Numbered from the stretch's first letter, positions 25,539 to 34,209 are shown. The stretch is DNA of 64,000 nt from Brevibacillus fluminis (GCF_003710825.1 NZ_RHHQ01000012.1:62001-126000), one strand, 5' to 3'. Notes: a model not told the origin generated them from the letters alone. A program made the numbers and translations.

Positions 25539-26540
25539 ATGAACCGATTTACGATTAAAGATGTAGCCGCCAAAAGCGGGACGTCCATCCGCACGGTTTC
25601 CCGCGTCTTAAACAGCGATCCACATGTAAAAAAAGAGACGAGGGATCGTGTGCAAGCGGTGATCGACGAGCTGGGTTTCAAGGTAAACATCGCGGCCCGC
25701 AGCTTGCGCGACCGCAAGTCGAACCAGATCGTCGTCTTTGCCGACCGACGGAAGAATGCCTTTTTGGGCGGCTTCCACAACGAGGTTGTGCTCGAGCTGC
25801 ACCGTGAGGCCAAAACCCAAGGCTACCGCATGGTCGTGTCCGTTTCCTCGCCGGAGCAGTTCGAGGAGGATGAGAACGATGGCTTTTATTTGGTGCAGCA
25901 CGGTCTGTGCGATGCCGCCATCCTGTTCGATCCGCATGAAGGGGACCGGCGCGTGCAATATTTGCGCGAACACCGCGTGCCGTTTGTCGTGCTCGGCCAG
26001 GACAAAAGCAGCTACCAAACGTCCTACGTCGGCCTCGACAACCGCGCTGCAGGCTACATGGGAGCCAAATACCTGCATGAAAAAGGCCATGCTGCATTCG
26101 CGCTGATTCTTGGCAGCGAAGCATCCGGCGTCAATCAGGACCGGGCGGAAGGATTCCGCAGGTACCAGCGGGAAAAAGGCCTGGACAACCAGGTGCTATT
26201 CGGCTTAACCAACATCGAATCGGCGTACAAAAAGACGCAGAGCCTGCTCGAAGCCAAGTCGGTCACGGCGATTTTTGTTTCCGGTGACGAGCGTGTCGTG
26301 GGCGTCTACCGCGCGATCCAGGAAGCAGGACTGCAAGTGGGGCGCGACATCGGCGTGTTAGGCGTTGATGATTTGGAGATGGGGCGTTTTCTGCTCCCGG
26401 CGCTGACCTCGCTCGTACAGCCCAAGCAAGAGATGAGCAAGCTGGCGCTGGAGTTGATCATGGAGCAGCTGCAAGAGGAAGAGCGCGTGGTCAAGCGAGT
26501 CCTGTTCGTCCCAACGATTGCCGAACGAGAATCGGTCTAA
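25539..26540 (+). CDS. LacI-family transcriptional regulator
   Basis: 333 residues. DNA-binding domain FTIKDVAAKSGTSIRTVSRVLN (about 3-25) with hinge helix region AARSLRDRKSN (about 50-60), then a periplasmic-binding-protein-like effector domain. ATG 25539 has GAGGA 6 bp upstream; the ATG at 25533 is too close. Operators with identical cores before this gene and before psuG imply autoregulation and repression of the pseudouridine genes. The effector could be pseudouridine or its phosphate, by context only. Confidence 0.93.
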   Translation: MNRFTIKDVAAKSGTSIRTVSRVLNSDPHVKKETRDRVQAVIDELGFKVNIAARSLRDRKSNQIVVFADRRKNAFLGGFHNEVVLELHREAKTQGYRMVVSVSSPEQFEEDENDGFYLVQHGLCDAAILFDPHEGDRRVQYLREHRVPFVVLGQDKSSYQTSYVGLDNRAAGYMGAKYLHEKGHAAFALILGSEASGVNQDRAEGFRRYQREKGLDNQVLFGLTNIESAYKKTQSLLEAKSVTAIFVSGDERVVGVYRAIQEAGLQVGRDIGVLGVDDLEMGRFLLPALTSLVQPKQEMSKLALELIMEQLQEEERVVKRVLFVPTIAERESV

Positions 26541-26554
26541 ATTTTTTTCGATCG

Positions 26555-26574
26555 TTTTGCCAACGTTGGCAAAA
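26555..26574 (+). promoter_or_regulatory. LacI-family operator 2, before psuG
   Basis: TTTTGCCAACGTTGGCAAAA, a perfect 20-bp palindrome sharing the TGCCAACGTTGGCA core with the site at 25504. It lies 70 bp before the psuG start codon. With the flanking T and A runs it might also form a weak hairpin. Confidence 0.85.
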
Positions 26575-26644
26575 ATGTAAAACGACAACAAAGAACTGCT
26601 CACCCGATCCATTTGCACTCATTCATAGAAGGAGGAATTCATTC

Positions 26645-27553
26645 ATGAACACGAATCTTTTCCAGATCCACGATGAGGTAAAATCGGCGCTGGCCGAGGG
26701 CAAGGCGGTTGTCGCCCTGGAATCCACGATCGTTTCGCACGGAATGCCGTATCCGGATAATGTGAAAATGCAGCTGGAGGTTCACGAGCTGATCCGCGAG
26801 CTAGGAGCGGTTCCAGCGACCATCGCGCTGATGGACGGACGCATCTGCATCGGGCTTGACGATGACCAAATCGAACGGCTTGGGACTGCGAATGGCGTCG
26901 TGAAAACAAGCGTGCGCGACATCCCCCGCGTGCTGTCCGCCAACCAAATTGGCGCGACAACCGTAGCAGCCACGGCCTATGCGGCTGCTCAGGCAGGCAT
27001 TCGCTTTTTTGCCACAGGCGGATTGGGTGGCGTTCACCGCGGCGCGGAAGAGACGTTCGATATCTCGGCAGATTTGCCGGCATTGGCACAATATGACGTA
27101 TGTGTCTTCTCCTCCGGGGTGAAGTCGATTTTGGACATCCCGAAAACGTTGGAATATTTGGAGACTTCCGGCGTCCCGGTCTACGGCTTCGAGACGGATC
27201 GCTACCCCGGCTTTTATGTGCGCGATTCCGGCCAGCCGATCGAATCGGTCGACGAGGAAGGGCTGGTTGCGATGCTGCGGACAAAGGAGCAGCTTGGGCT
27301 TACGCATGCGGTAGCGGTGGCGGTGCCGATCCCGGCGGAGCATGAGCTGGACCGTGAAAAGATGGAGGCGACGATCAACACAGCGCTGAAAGAGGCTGAG
27401 GCAGCCGGAATCGCAGGCAAGCCGGTCACACCGTTCCTCCTGTCCAAAATCAAGGAAAGCACAGGGGGCACGAGCCTTGCCTCCAACATCGCCTTGATGA
27501 AAAACAATGCCACCGTCGCGGCGAAAATCGCGGTGGCGTTCCACGCGCGATGA
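26645..27553 (+). CDS. psuG: Pseudouridine-5'-phosphate glycosidase
   Basis: 302 residues, the usual family length. PsuG cleaves the C-C glycosidic bond of pseudouridine 5'-phosphate to uracil and ribose 5-phosphate. Visible family segments: VALESTIVSHGMPYPDN near the N terminus, ALMDGRICIGL, VKTSVRDIPRVL, FFATGGLGGVHRGAEETFDIS (active-site region) and VCVFSSGVKSILDIPKTLE. Strong AAGGAGG ribosome site before ATG 26645. Its stop overlaps the start of the adjacent kinase gene. Confidence 0.96.
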   Translation: MNTNLFQIHDEVKSALAEGKAVVALESTIVSHGMPYPDNVKMQLEVHELIRELGAVPATIALMDGRICIGLDDDQIERLGTANGVVKTSVRDIPRVLSANQIGATTVAATAYAAAQAGIRFFATGGLGGVHRGAEETFDISADLPALAQYDVCVFSSGVKSILDIPKTLEYLETSGVPVYGFETDRYPGFYVRDSGQPIESVDEEGLVAMLRTKEQLGLTHAVAVAVPIPAEHELDREKMEATINTALKEAEAAGIAGKPVTPFLLSKIKESTGGTSLASNIALMKNNATVAAKIAVAFHAR

Positions 27554-28425
27554 TTACCGTCGTCGGTGATTTGCTAGTAGAGATCCTGGTGCGAAAAGGC
27601 CAGACGCGCTACGCCACCGACACGGAAGGCACGGTCGACATGCGGCCGGGCGGGCAGGCGCTCAACGTCGCCAGCTGGTGTGCGCGGGAAGGAGCCGACA
27701 CAAGACTGATCGGAAAAATCGGCCGGGACGTATTCGGCGATTACTTGCTCGAAAAAGCGACGAAAGCGGGTATCGGCTGCGAGCTCGTGCGCGATGAGCA
27801 GGAGGAGACAGGGCGCAATGTCATTTTGATCGATCGCGAGACGGGCGAGCGGTCGATGATCCCGGATCGCCGCGTCAATATGCGGCTTAGTCCCGAGGAT
27901 GTCGATGTCGCCGGAATCGGTCGCAGCAGGCTCTTGTATTTGTCCGGCTACAGCCTGTTCGACGAGCAGCTCAGGCGAACGGCGCTTCATGCCAAAGCTG
28001 CGGCGCTTGCGCACAACGTCCCGATCGCGCTCGATCCTAGCTCGACCTTTCATTTGCGGGAGTTAAAGGAGCTGTTTTTGCAGCAGCTTCCCGGTGTGAC
28101 CTTCCTGTTCCCGAATTACGAGGAAGGTGCACTGCTCACCGGACAGGAAGAGCCCGAAGCGATTTTGCGCGAGCTGCATCGTCATGTCCCGATACCCATA
28201 TTGAAGCTAGGAAAAGACGGGTGCATCTTGCTAGACGGAGATACGGTTGTCAGACTTCCTGCTCCCAAGGTGAATGTGGTGGACACGACAGGCGCAGGTG
28301 ATTCTTTTGCAGGCAGCTTTCTCGCCGCATACAGCAAAACAGGTGACCCAATTGTAGCAGCCACGCGCGCTATTGAAGTGTCTTCGCATGCGGTGACGCA
28401 GGTGGGGGGAAGCGGATGCAGCTGA
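27550..28425 (+). CDS. psuK: PfkB-family kinase, probable pseudouridine kinase
   Basis: 291 residues, ribokinase/PfkB fold. Signatures: GGQALNVASWCAREGADTRLIGKIG near the N terminus and the DTTGAGDSFAGSF anion-hole motif (catalytic Asp about residue 244). The ATG overlaps the psuG stop (ATGA), indicating coupled synthesis. Next to psuG, the expected role is phosphorylation of pseudouridine to supply PsuG; other PfkB substrates cannot be excluded from sequence alone. Confidence 0.85.
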   Translation: MITVVGDLLVEILVRKGQTRYATDTEGTVDMRPGGQALNVASWCAREGADTRLIGKIGRDVFGDYLLEKATKAGIGCELVRDEQEETGRNVILIDRETGERSMIPDRRVNMRLSPEDVDVAGIGRSRLLYLSGYSLFDEQLRRTALHAKAAALAHNVPIALDPSSTFHLRELKELFLQQLPGVTFLFPNYEEGALLTGQEEPEAILRELHRHVPIPILKLGKDGCILLDGDTVVRLPAPKVNVVDTTGAGDSFAGSFLAAYSKTGDPIVAATRAIEVSSHAVTQVGGSGCS

Positions 28426-28610
28426 ATTTTTCACCCACGTTAAAAGGATCAGGAAACGGGCGGTATTTTTGGAATGCGGGCGAAAATTCCAGTAAATAGG
28501 TGGAGAGGGCCCGAGACTGGAAAATAGCGCATCTTACGGAGGGTGTGCCCATCGTGCCGGTATGGTACCATACAAAACAAGTTTTACCCGCTTGCGGGCA
28601 AACAAATCAA
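28426..28610 (+). other. Gap between the PfkB gene and the riboswitch
   Basis: No gene seen. It contains a 14-bp palindrome GTATGGTACCATAC at 28560-28573 and a small hairpin CCCGCTTGCGGG at 28587-28598. The promoter of the riboswitch transcript must lie here, but no pair of consensus hexamers is convincing. Confidence 0.4.
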
Positions 28611-28728
28611 TAAGAGCCTAGTTCCGTCCAGGACGGAAGCGGGGGAACCAACTTTTGGGGTTAATTCTGTGCAAGCAGAAGGGATGCTCTCTGCCATCCT
28701 ACCCGTCAGCTAACCTCGTCGGCTAAAG
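28611..28728 (+). ncRNA. Cyclic di-AMP riboswitch (ydaO/yuaA type)
   Basis: The leader contains the conserved ydaO/yuaA blocks in order: GCGGGGGAACCAAC, TTGGGGTTAAT, a variable stem GCAAGCAGAAGGGATGC, and the highly conserved 3' block ACCCGTCAGCTAACCTCGTC. The outer AGCC/GGCT pairing closes the aptamer. A lysine riboswitch was considered because an aspartokinase follows, but its conserved AGAGGTGC and GATGAAAGG elements are absent. AAAGCAGAT (28725-28733) can pair with ATCTGCTTT (28813-28821), a possible antiterminator. Confidence 0.88.
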
Positions 28729-28804
28729 CAGATTTGTCGGAACGAACCAAGTTTTTGCATGTATCAAGCTATGTCAAGATTTCCGCCCCCTTTGCGAGGG
28801 GGAC

Positions 28805-28869
28805 AGTCGACGCATCTGCTTTCCGTCAGGGTCAGCCCTCTGTTCGGTAGCGGTGCGTCGATTTTTTAT
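28805..28869 (+). terminator. Riboswitch terminator before the aspartokinase gene
   Basis: GTCGACGCA pairs with TGCGTCGA, with inner pairing AGGG/CCCT, followed by TTTTTT. Its 5' arm overlaps the sequence able to pair with the aptamer 3' flank, giving mutually exclusive structures. A smaller CCCCC/GGGGG hairpin lies at about 28785-28802. Confidence 0.82.
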
Positions 28870-28909
28870 TCGCGTTTTTTCCACCACATGATGAAAAAGG
28901 AGGAATAGG

Positions 28910-30118
28910 ATGGCTCTCATTGTGCAAAAATTCGGCGGAACTTCTGTAGGCACGGTTGATCGGATTCGCGAGGTGGCGAAGCGGGTGAAGGAAAGCAGGG
29001 AGGCAGGCCATCAGCTAGTCGTCGTTCTGTCTGCCATGGGCAAAACGACGGATGCGTTGGTCCAACTAGCAAAAGAGATTTCCGAACACCCCGACGAACG
29101 GGATATGGACATGCTGGTCAGCACGGGGGAGCAGGTATCGATCGCATTGCTGGCCATGGCACTGCAACAGGAAGGCTGCGAAGCGATTCCGCTCACTGGC
29201 TGGCAGGCGGGGATTGTGACCGATTCCGTACATGGCGAAGCGCGGATCAAGCAAATCGAGACACAGCGGATTCGAAGGCATTTGGCACAGGGGAAAATCG
29301 TCATTATCGCAGGCTTTCAAGGGATGGATGAGCAGGGCGCGATCACGACATTGGGACGAGGCGGTTCAGATACGAGCGCGGTTGCGCTTGCAGCAAGCCT
29401 GGGTGCACAGCTTTGCGAGATATATACGGATGTGGCCGGAGTATTTACCGCTGACCCGCGCCTGGTACCAACTGCGCAAAAGCTGTCGGCGATTTCGTAT
29501 CAGGATATGCTGGACCTCGCAGAGCTCGGCGCAGGGGTCCTCCATCCGCGCTCAGTGGAAACGGCACGATCGCATGGCGTTCATGTGGTCGTCCGATCCA
29601 GTTTCTCAAATGAGGAGGGCACGAATGTGGGCAGAGACGTGCCAGCACCTGGCATCACAGGAATCGCCCATGGGGAGCACGTCGCCATCGTGACGCTAAA
29701 AGGCGAGGGTATCCGCAGCCGGACGCCCGTTCTGTCCTCACTGCTTCAGGATGCTGGGATCCCGGTAAGCGCGTTTGTGCACGGTTCTTCATTTTTGTCA
29801 TTTCCACTTGCAAAAAACCAGCTGCAAAAAGTGGCTGCGCTGCTGCGGGAAAATCGAGAGCAGCTCGGCTACCGCGAGCTTGAGGAAGAGGGCGGCTTCA
29901 CGATGGTCTCCGTCGTAGGCGTATCTCGTCATTCGGCCGCCAAGGTGCTGAAGGAGATCATGGGCCGAATGAAGCTGCTGCATATTCCGATCCGCTGGGT
30001 CCATCAAAGCGAGCGAAGGCTGTCATTCGCTATCCGGGGGAACAAGGCGGAGACGGCGATCCGCACGCTTCACAGGGAACTGGGACTGGATGGGCGCGAG
30101 GAGCTGGCGGCATTTTAG
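28910..30118 (+). CDS. Aspartate kinase
   Basis: 402 residues, close to the Bacillus LysC/DapG length. It phosphorylates aspartate, the committed step to lysine, diaminopimelate, methionine and threonine. Kinase domain about 1-240 with VQKFGGTSVG, STGEQVS and TTLGRGGSDTSA; the C-terminal two ACT-like regulatory domains (about 260-400) include FVHGSSFLSF and FTMVSVVGVS. ATG after AAAGGAGGAATAGG. It sits alone behind a c-di-AMP-type riboswitch, which suggests a link to cell-wall precursor supply. Its stop overlaps by 4 bp the end of the convergent WYL gene. Confidence 0.95.
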   Translation: MALIVQKFGGTSVGTVDRIREVAKRVKESREAGHQLVVVLSAMGKTTDALVQLAKEISEHPDERDMDMLVSTGEQVSIALLAMALQQEGCEAIPLTGWQAGIVTDSVHGEARIKQIETQRIRRHLAQGKIVIIAGFQGMDEQGAITTLGRGGSDTSAVALAASLGAQLCEIYTDVAGVFTADPRLVPTAQKLSAISYQDMLDLAELGAGVLHPRSVETARSHGVHVVVRSSFSNEEGTNVGRDVPAPGITGIAHGEHVAIVTLKGEGIRSRTPVLSSLLQDAGIPVSAFVHGSSFLSFPLAKNQLQKVAALLRENREQLGYRELEEEGGFTMVSVVGVSRHSAAKVLKEIMGRMKLLHIPIRWVHQSERRLSFAIRGNKAETAIRTLHRELGLDGREELAAF

Positions 30119-31074
30119 GAGGGTTCGCTTGCATACAGCGTATGGAGGGACGCGATCTCCGCAATCATCCGCTGTCTCAGCTCAAGTGGCTCGATGATCT
30201 CCATTTGTGCCCCGTAGCCGAGCGCTAGCTCACAGGCCGATTCCAGCGTATGGAACTGGACTTGTGCAAGCAGCCAGCCATTTTCTGCAGGAGCGGTATG
30301 AATTAGCTTGATGTACCGTTCCTGCTGAAGGCGGGGAAGCAGCTTCTCGTGGAAACGCACGGCAGCCGGATAGGCAGGCAGATTCGCCTTGAACTGTGCT
30401 GTAGAGGTGTCCCAAAAGGAAGCGAGGTCGAAATCCGCCGGCCGTATAAACGTTTCGTCCAACTGCTGCGCATGCATGAGACGTGAAATCCGGTACGTGC
30501 GTATGTCCCCCTCCACCTGTGCGACCAAGTACCAGACGCTGCGCTTGGCCACGAGCCCCAGCGGCTCGACGACCCGGTCCACCAGCGCATCCTCGCGCTG
30601 ATACGTCATAGCGAGCTTTCGTCCTGCCCAGACCGCATCCTGGATGATCGTGAGCAATGGCACCTCCTCATCCGATTGATGCCAGCCCGCACCGTCGATA
30701 TGGAGGCGTTCCCGCACGTGCTCGGCATCGCGACGCACAGCTGTCGGTGAGGCGGCCACCAGCTTTTGGAACGCTGCATCAAAAGCCCCGCGCATGCCCA
30801 AGTCGCCGAGCTGTGCGAGCGGAGCGGCCAGATGGAGGGCGCGTATCTCTTCCCCTGTCATGCCTGTCAAATTCGTCCGAAACCCTTCCGCTAGACACCA
30901 GCCCCCTGCCGATCCACGTTCGGCATAGATGGGAATGCCAGCAGCACTGAGCGCCTCCATATCCCGATGAACGGTCCGCTCCGACACTTCCAGCCGCTCT
31001 GCCAGCTGGCGTGAGGACAAGCGTCCATGATTTTGCAGCAGCAATAAAATGCTCAACAACCTCTCCGCTTTCAC
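30115..31074 (-). CDS. WYL-domain transcriptional regulator (YafY type)
   Basis: 319 residues. N-terminal HTH_11 DNA-binding domain KAERLLSILLLLQNHGRLSS and LEVSERTVHRDMEALSAAGI, then a WYL ligand-sensing domain (about 130-210; the motif is present as SVWYLVAQ) and a C-terminal WCX-like extension. GTG at 31074 is preferred because GGAGG lies 8 bp upstream and family members start at this point; the frame opens earlier at 31119. Divergent from an SDR gene, which it probably regulates. Overlaps the aspartokinase 3' end by 4 bp. Confidence 0.9.
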   Translation of the reverse strand: MKAERLLSILLLLQNHGRLSSRQLAERLEVSERTVHRDMEALSAAGIPIYAERGSAGGWCLAEGFRTNLTGMTGEEIRALHLAAPLAQLGDLGMRGAFDAAFQKLVAASPTAVRRDAEHVRERLHIDGAGWHQSDEEVPLLTIIQDAVWAGRKLAMTYQREDALVDRVVEPLGLVAKRSVWYLVAQVEGDIRTYRISRLMHAQQLDETFIRPADFDLASFWDTSTAQFKANLPAYPAAVRFHEKLLPRLQQERYIKLIHTAPAENGWLLAQVQFHTLESACELALGYGAQMEIIEPLELRQRMIAEIASLHTLYASEPS

Positions 31075-31113
31075 CCAAAAGCCCTCCATCCCTGTTATGT
31101 TCATTTTCATCAC

Positions 31114-31161
31114 GTACAAACTATTTGTACTTTACCATTTTTATTATGACAGCACTTGTCA
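31114..31161. promoter_or_regulatory. Inverted repeats in the WYL/SDR divergent region
   Basis: GTACAAA-CTA-TTTGTAC (31114-31130) and TGACA-GCACT-TGTCA (31147-31161). The second lies between TTATTA (31141-31146) and TATGAT (31164-31169), a possible SDR promoter with 17-bp spacer. Either could be the WYL operator. Confidence 0.5.
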
Positions 31162-31271
31162 TATATGATCCCGTACACTGCATTCATGCTTAGAAAACAT
31201 GGCTACGCCAAGCTTTTTGGCGAGGCCGCGGTTGCACTTATCTGTACGAAAAAAACGGGAGGCATTTTCTC

Positions 31272-32162
31272 ATGACAAAACCTTTGGCAGGAAAAATTGC
31301 AGTGGTGGCCGGTGGAACCCGTGGCGCAGGCCGGGGCATTGCCGTCGCGCTGGGCGAAGCCGGGGCGACCGTGTATGTGACAGGACGCAGCGTGCGCGGC
31401 AGCCAGTCTGATTTGCAGCGAAGCGAAACGATTGAGGAGACGGCAGAAATGGTCAGGGAAGCGGGAGGAACCGGTATCGCAGTGCGTGTGGACCACACGC
31501 GGGAAGAGGAAGTGCGTGAACTTTTCGCACGGGTGAACGCGGAACAAGACGGACAGCTCGACATTCTGGTCAATGACGTGTGGGGCGGGGAGCAGCTGTC
31601 CGAGTGGGGCAAACCGTTCTGGGAGCAATCGCTTCCCAACGGACTCTTGATGCAGACGCGGGGCATTCATTCCCACCTCATCACTAGTCATTACGGCGTG
31701 CCGCTTATGGTCGCCAAAAAGCGTGGGCTAATCATCGAGATTACAGACGGCACAGATTACCGTTACCGAGGCAATCTGTACTACAGTCTGGCTAAAATTT
31801 CGGTGATTCATCTAGCGAAGGCAATGGCCGCTGAGCTGCGCCCGCACAATATCACGGCGCTGTCGCTGACACCAGGGTTCTTACGCTCCGAGGAAATGCT
31901 CGACCATTTCGGCGTCACGGAAGAAAACTGGCGGGATGCAGCCAAAATCGACCCGAATTTTCTTCAATCCGAAACGCCCGCTTATATCGGTCGCGCCGTA
32001 GCGGCGCTCGCTGCCGACCTGGATGTGGCTCGCCAATCTGGCAAAGCGCTCAGCACCTGGGGCTTGTCTGACGAGTACGGCTTCACCGATTATGACGGCA
32101 GACGCCCGCATTGGGGGAGATATGCGGAGGAGCAATGCTTTTACAGAGAGGAAGAAGCGTAG
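31272..32162 (+). CDS. Short-chain dehydrogenase/reductase
   Basis: 296 residues, Rossmann fold. Cofactor loop VAGGTRGAGRGIAVAL (TGxxxGxG-like with Gly replacing Thr), the usual NAG motif region reads VNDVWGG, and the active-site YxxxK is YYSLAKISV (about residues 173-182). It is somewhat longer than classical SDRs (about 250) and lacks the usual catalytic Ser context, having EITDGTDYRYRG instead. ATG after CGGGAGG. Substrate unknown; probably under control of the divergent WYL regulator. Confidence 0.9.
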   Translation: MTKPLAGKIAVVAGGTRGAGRGIAVALGEAGATVYVTGRSVRGSQSDLQRSETIEETAEMVREAGGTGIAVRVDHTREEEVRELFARVNAEQDGQLDILVNDVWGGEQLSEWGKPFWEQSLPNGLLMQTRGIHSHLITSHYGVPLMVAKKRGLIIEITDGTDYRYRGNLYYSLAKISVIHLAKAMAAELRPHNITALSLTPGFLRSEEMLDHFGVTEENWRDAAKIDPNFLQSETPAYIGRAVAALAADLDVARQSGKALSTWGLSDEYGFTDYDGRRPHWGRYAEEQCFYREEEA

Positions 32163-32196
32163 TAATAAGAAAACGTACGTGTCCCGTATGGTTTGG

Positions 32197-32235
32197 AAAA
32201 ATCACTCTCACCGATGGTGAAGGGTGATTTTTTTT
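32197..32235 (+). terminator. Terminator after the SDR gene
   Basis: AAAATCACT...ACC pairs with GGT...GGGTGATTTT and is followed by a run of T residues. Confidence 0.82.
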
Positions 32236-32302
32236 GCGAGGAAAAGAGAGAAAAGTCGAAAATTTATCATTTACAGTTGTCAGAATCGTTTGTTATTATC
32301 TG

Positions 32303-32316
32303 AATTGTCGACAATT
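32303..32316 (+). promoter_or_regulatory. GntR-family operator 1
   Basis: AATTGTCGACAATT, a perfect 14-bp palindrome 29 bp before the gntR-type start codon. The core recurs at 33018-33029 before the peptidase gene. Confidence 0.75.
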
Positions 32317-32344
32317 TGCCAATTAAGCGAGCGAGGAGCAGCGC

Positions 32345-32998
32345 ATGAAATCAGACAAGATCATCAATAACGCCCTGTCCAATCTGATCAAGGAACGGAT
32401 CGTCGAAGACCTCGTCCTCGGAAAAATCAAATCGGGTGAAAAATTAGTCGAAGCCAAATACGCAGAAGAATTCGGCACCAGCAGAGCTCCGATTCGCGAA
32501 GCCTTTTATTTATTGACACTGGAAGGCTTTGTGCAAAAAATACCGCGCAAAGGAACGGTCGTCAAAGGCTACACGCCAGCGGAAATCCGCGATTTGCTGG
32601 AAATCCGCAATTTTTTGGAAGAGCTTGCCCTGCAGCGCCTGTTTGAAAAAGACCGCAGCAAGCTGACTGGGCGGATGGAGACGATCATCGGCAAGATGGA
32701 GCGAGCCAGCCACGACGTGAAGGAATACGCTGCGCTCAATTACGACTTTCACTTCCAAATGATTTTGGCGAGCGAGAGCGATGTCATCAAAAGTATGTAC
32801 GAACGCTTGGGCACGCCGCTTCGTTCGTATCAAACCGTTTCTTTTTTAGAGGAGCAAAACATCAAAAAGTCGTTGGAAGAGCACAAGCGCATCGTGCAGC
32901 TGTTGAAGGACGGAAGTCTCCAGGAGGCAAGCCAGCTGCTCGCCAAGCATAACAAAGACGTGTTTACCCGCATCGAGAAATATGTGAATCCCACATAA
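32345..32998 (+). CDS. GntR-family regulator, FadR/FCD subfamily
   Basis: 217 residues. Winged helix about 15-75 (IKSGEKLVEAKYAEEFGTSRAPIREAFYLL and VQKIPRKGTVVK), then an all-helical FCD ligand domain with typical metal-binding residues in NYDFHFQMI and the final HNKDVF. ATG 32345 after GCGAGGAGC. The same TGTCGACA core occurs before this gene and before the M42 peptidase, so autoregulation and control of the peptidase are likely. Confidence 0.92.
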   Translation: MKSDKIINNALSNLIKERIVEDLVLGKIKSGEKLVEAKYAEEFGTSRAPIREAFYLLTLEGFVQKIPRKGTVVKGYTPAEIRDLLEIRNFLEELALQRLFEKDRSKLTGRMETIIGKMERASHDVKEYAALNYDFHFQMILASESDVIKSMYERLGTPLRSYQTVSFLEEQNIKKSLEEHKRIVQLLKDGSLQEASQLLAKHNKDVFTRIEKYVNPT

Positions 32999-33017
32999 TC
33001 TCATTTTTTTCATCATA

Positions 33018-33029
33018 AATGTCGACAAT
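33018..33029 (+). promoter_or_regulatory. GntR-family operator 2, before the M42 peptidase
   Basis: AATGTCGACAAT shares TGTCGACA with the palindrome at 32303-32316. It lies about 95 bp before the peptidase start. Confidence 0.65.
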
Positions 33030-33123
33030 CGACCGAAATGAAATTGAGGAGGTGAGGCTCCGCAGTCGGGTACGGGAAATGAAAAGCGCTTCAACACAAT
33101 TGAACTTGAAGGAGGCAGGAAGG

Positions 33124-34209
33124 ATGAAGGAAAGAATCAAGGCAAGATTTCGCGAGTTGGCAGGGATGGTAGGCGTTTCGGGCGCGGAACAGGAAGTGGT
33201 CGCCTATTTGCAGGAGCAGCTGGCCGCAGTTGCCGACGAGGTCAAGGTCGACCCGAGCGGCAATGTGATCGCCGTGAAGCACGGATCGAAGCCGGGACCG
33301 AAGCTGATGGTGTGCGCGCACTCCGATGAAGTCGGTTTTTGCGTCAAAAACATTTATCCAAACGGCTACATCGCCTTTGACAAAATCGGCTATGTCTCCG
33401 ATCAATTGCTGCTGGGGCGCAAGGTGTGGATCACGAGCAAAAAGCTGCCCGGCGTGATCGGGATCAAGGCGGGCCATCTGCAGACACCTGAAGAGAGCAG
33501 GCAGGTCAAATCGATCCGCGATTGCTACCTCGACGTGGGCGCTTCCTCCCGTCAGGAAGTGGAAGCGATGGGCATCAAGATCGGCGATCCGATCGTCTTG
33601 CAAAGCGACTTCATGGAAATGCACAATTCCGACCTGATTTCGACTAAATCCGTGGACAACCGGATCAACTGCGCGATCGTCATCGAGCTGTTCCACCAGC
33701 TGAAGGACACCGCGTTTGCCGGAACGCTGTACGGGGTCGTGACGGTACAGGAGGAAGTGGGGCTGCGCGGCGCGACGATGGTCGGCAACCAGCTCGAACC
33801 CGACTACGCGATTGTGCTCGACACCATTCCTGCGGGCGATACGCCGGACATCGAGACGGAGAAAGTGCTCCCGGTATATCTCGGCAAAGGCCCGGCATGC
33901 CCCGTGGCGGATGCGGCAGGCGGACACTTCACATACATTCATCCAAAGGTGCGCGCGATGATTGAGGAGCAGTCGGAAAAAGCGCAAGTGCCGGTACAGT
34001 ACTTGACGCTGATTGGAGACAGCTACACGACCGATGCCGCCAATTTGGCGATCGCCGGAAAAGGCATTCCGGTCGGAGTGGTGGCCACCCCGCGTAGATA
34101 CTCGCATTCCCCGATCGAACTGGTCAATCTTAACGATGCGGAAGGCGTGCTCAAAATCGTGAAAGGCATCGTCACCGATAACGGACAGAAAGAATTGGGC
34201 TTTCTCTAA
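33124..34209 (+). CDS. M42-family metallo-aminopeptidase
   Basis: 361 residues, a dinuclear-metal cytoplasmic aminopeptidase (YsdC/FrvX/PepA-like). Metal ligands and catalytic residues: VCAHSDEVGF (His-Asp), SVDNRINC, VTVQEEVGLRGA (catalytic Glu and ligand Glu), VLDTIPAGD and the C-terminal YSHSP His. ATG 33124 follows GGAGG by about 8 bp; an in-frame ATG at 33019 lies inside the putative operator. Likely regulated by the GntR protein upstream. Part of its sequence (33928-34008) is duplicated at 38497-38577. Confidence 0.95.
   Translation: MKERIKARFRELAGMVGVSGAEQEVVAYLQEQLAAVADEVKVDPSGNVIAVKHGSKPGPKLMVCAHSDEVGFCVKNIYPNGYIAFDKIGYVSDQLLLGRKVWITSKKLPGVIGIKAGHLQTPEESRQVKSIRDCYLDVGASSRQEVEAMGIKIGDPIVLQSDFMEMHNSDLISTKSVDNRINCAIVIELFHQLKDTAFAGTLYGVVTVQEEVGLRGATMVGNQLEPDYAIVLDTIPAGDTPDIETEKVLPVYLGKGPACPVADAAGGHFTYIHPKVRAMIEEQSEKAQVPVQYLTLIGDSYTTDAANLAIAGKGIPVGVVATPRRYSHSPIELVNLNDAEGVLKIVKGIVTDNGQKELGFL

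Noticed and set aside
28611..28728. Lysine riboswitch or T-box before the aspartokinase
   Set aside because: The lysine aptamer's conserved elements and the T-box GGTGG-type sequence are absent, while ydaO/yuaA blocks are present in the right order.
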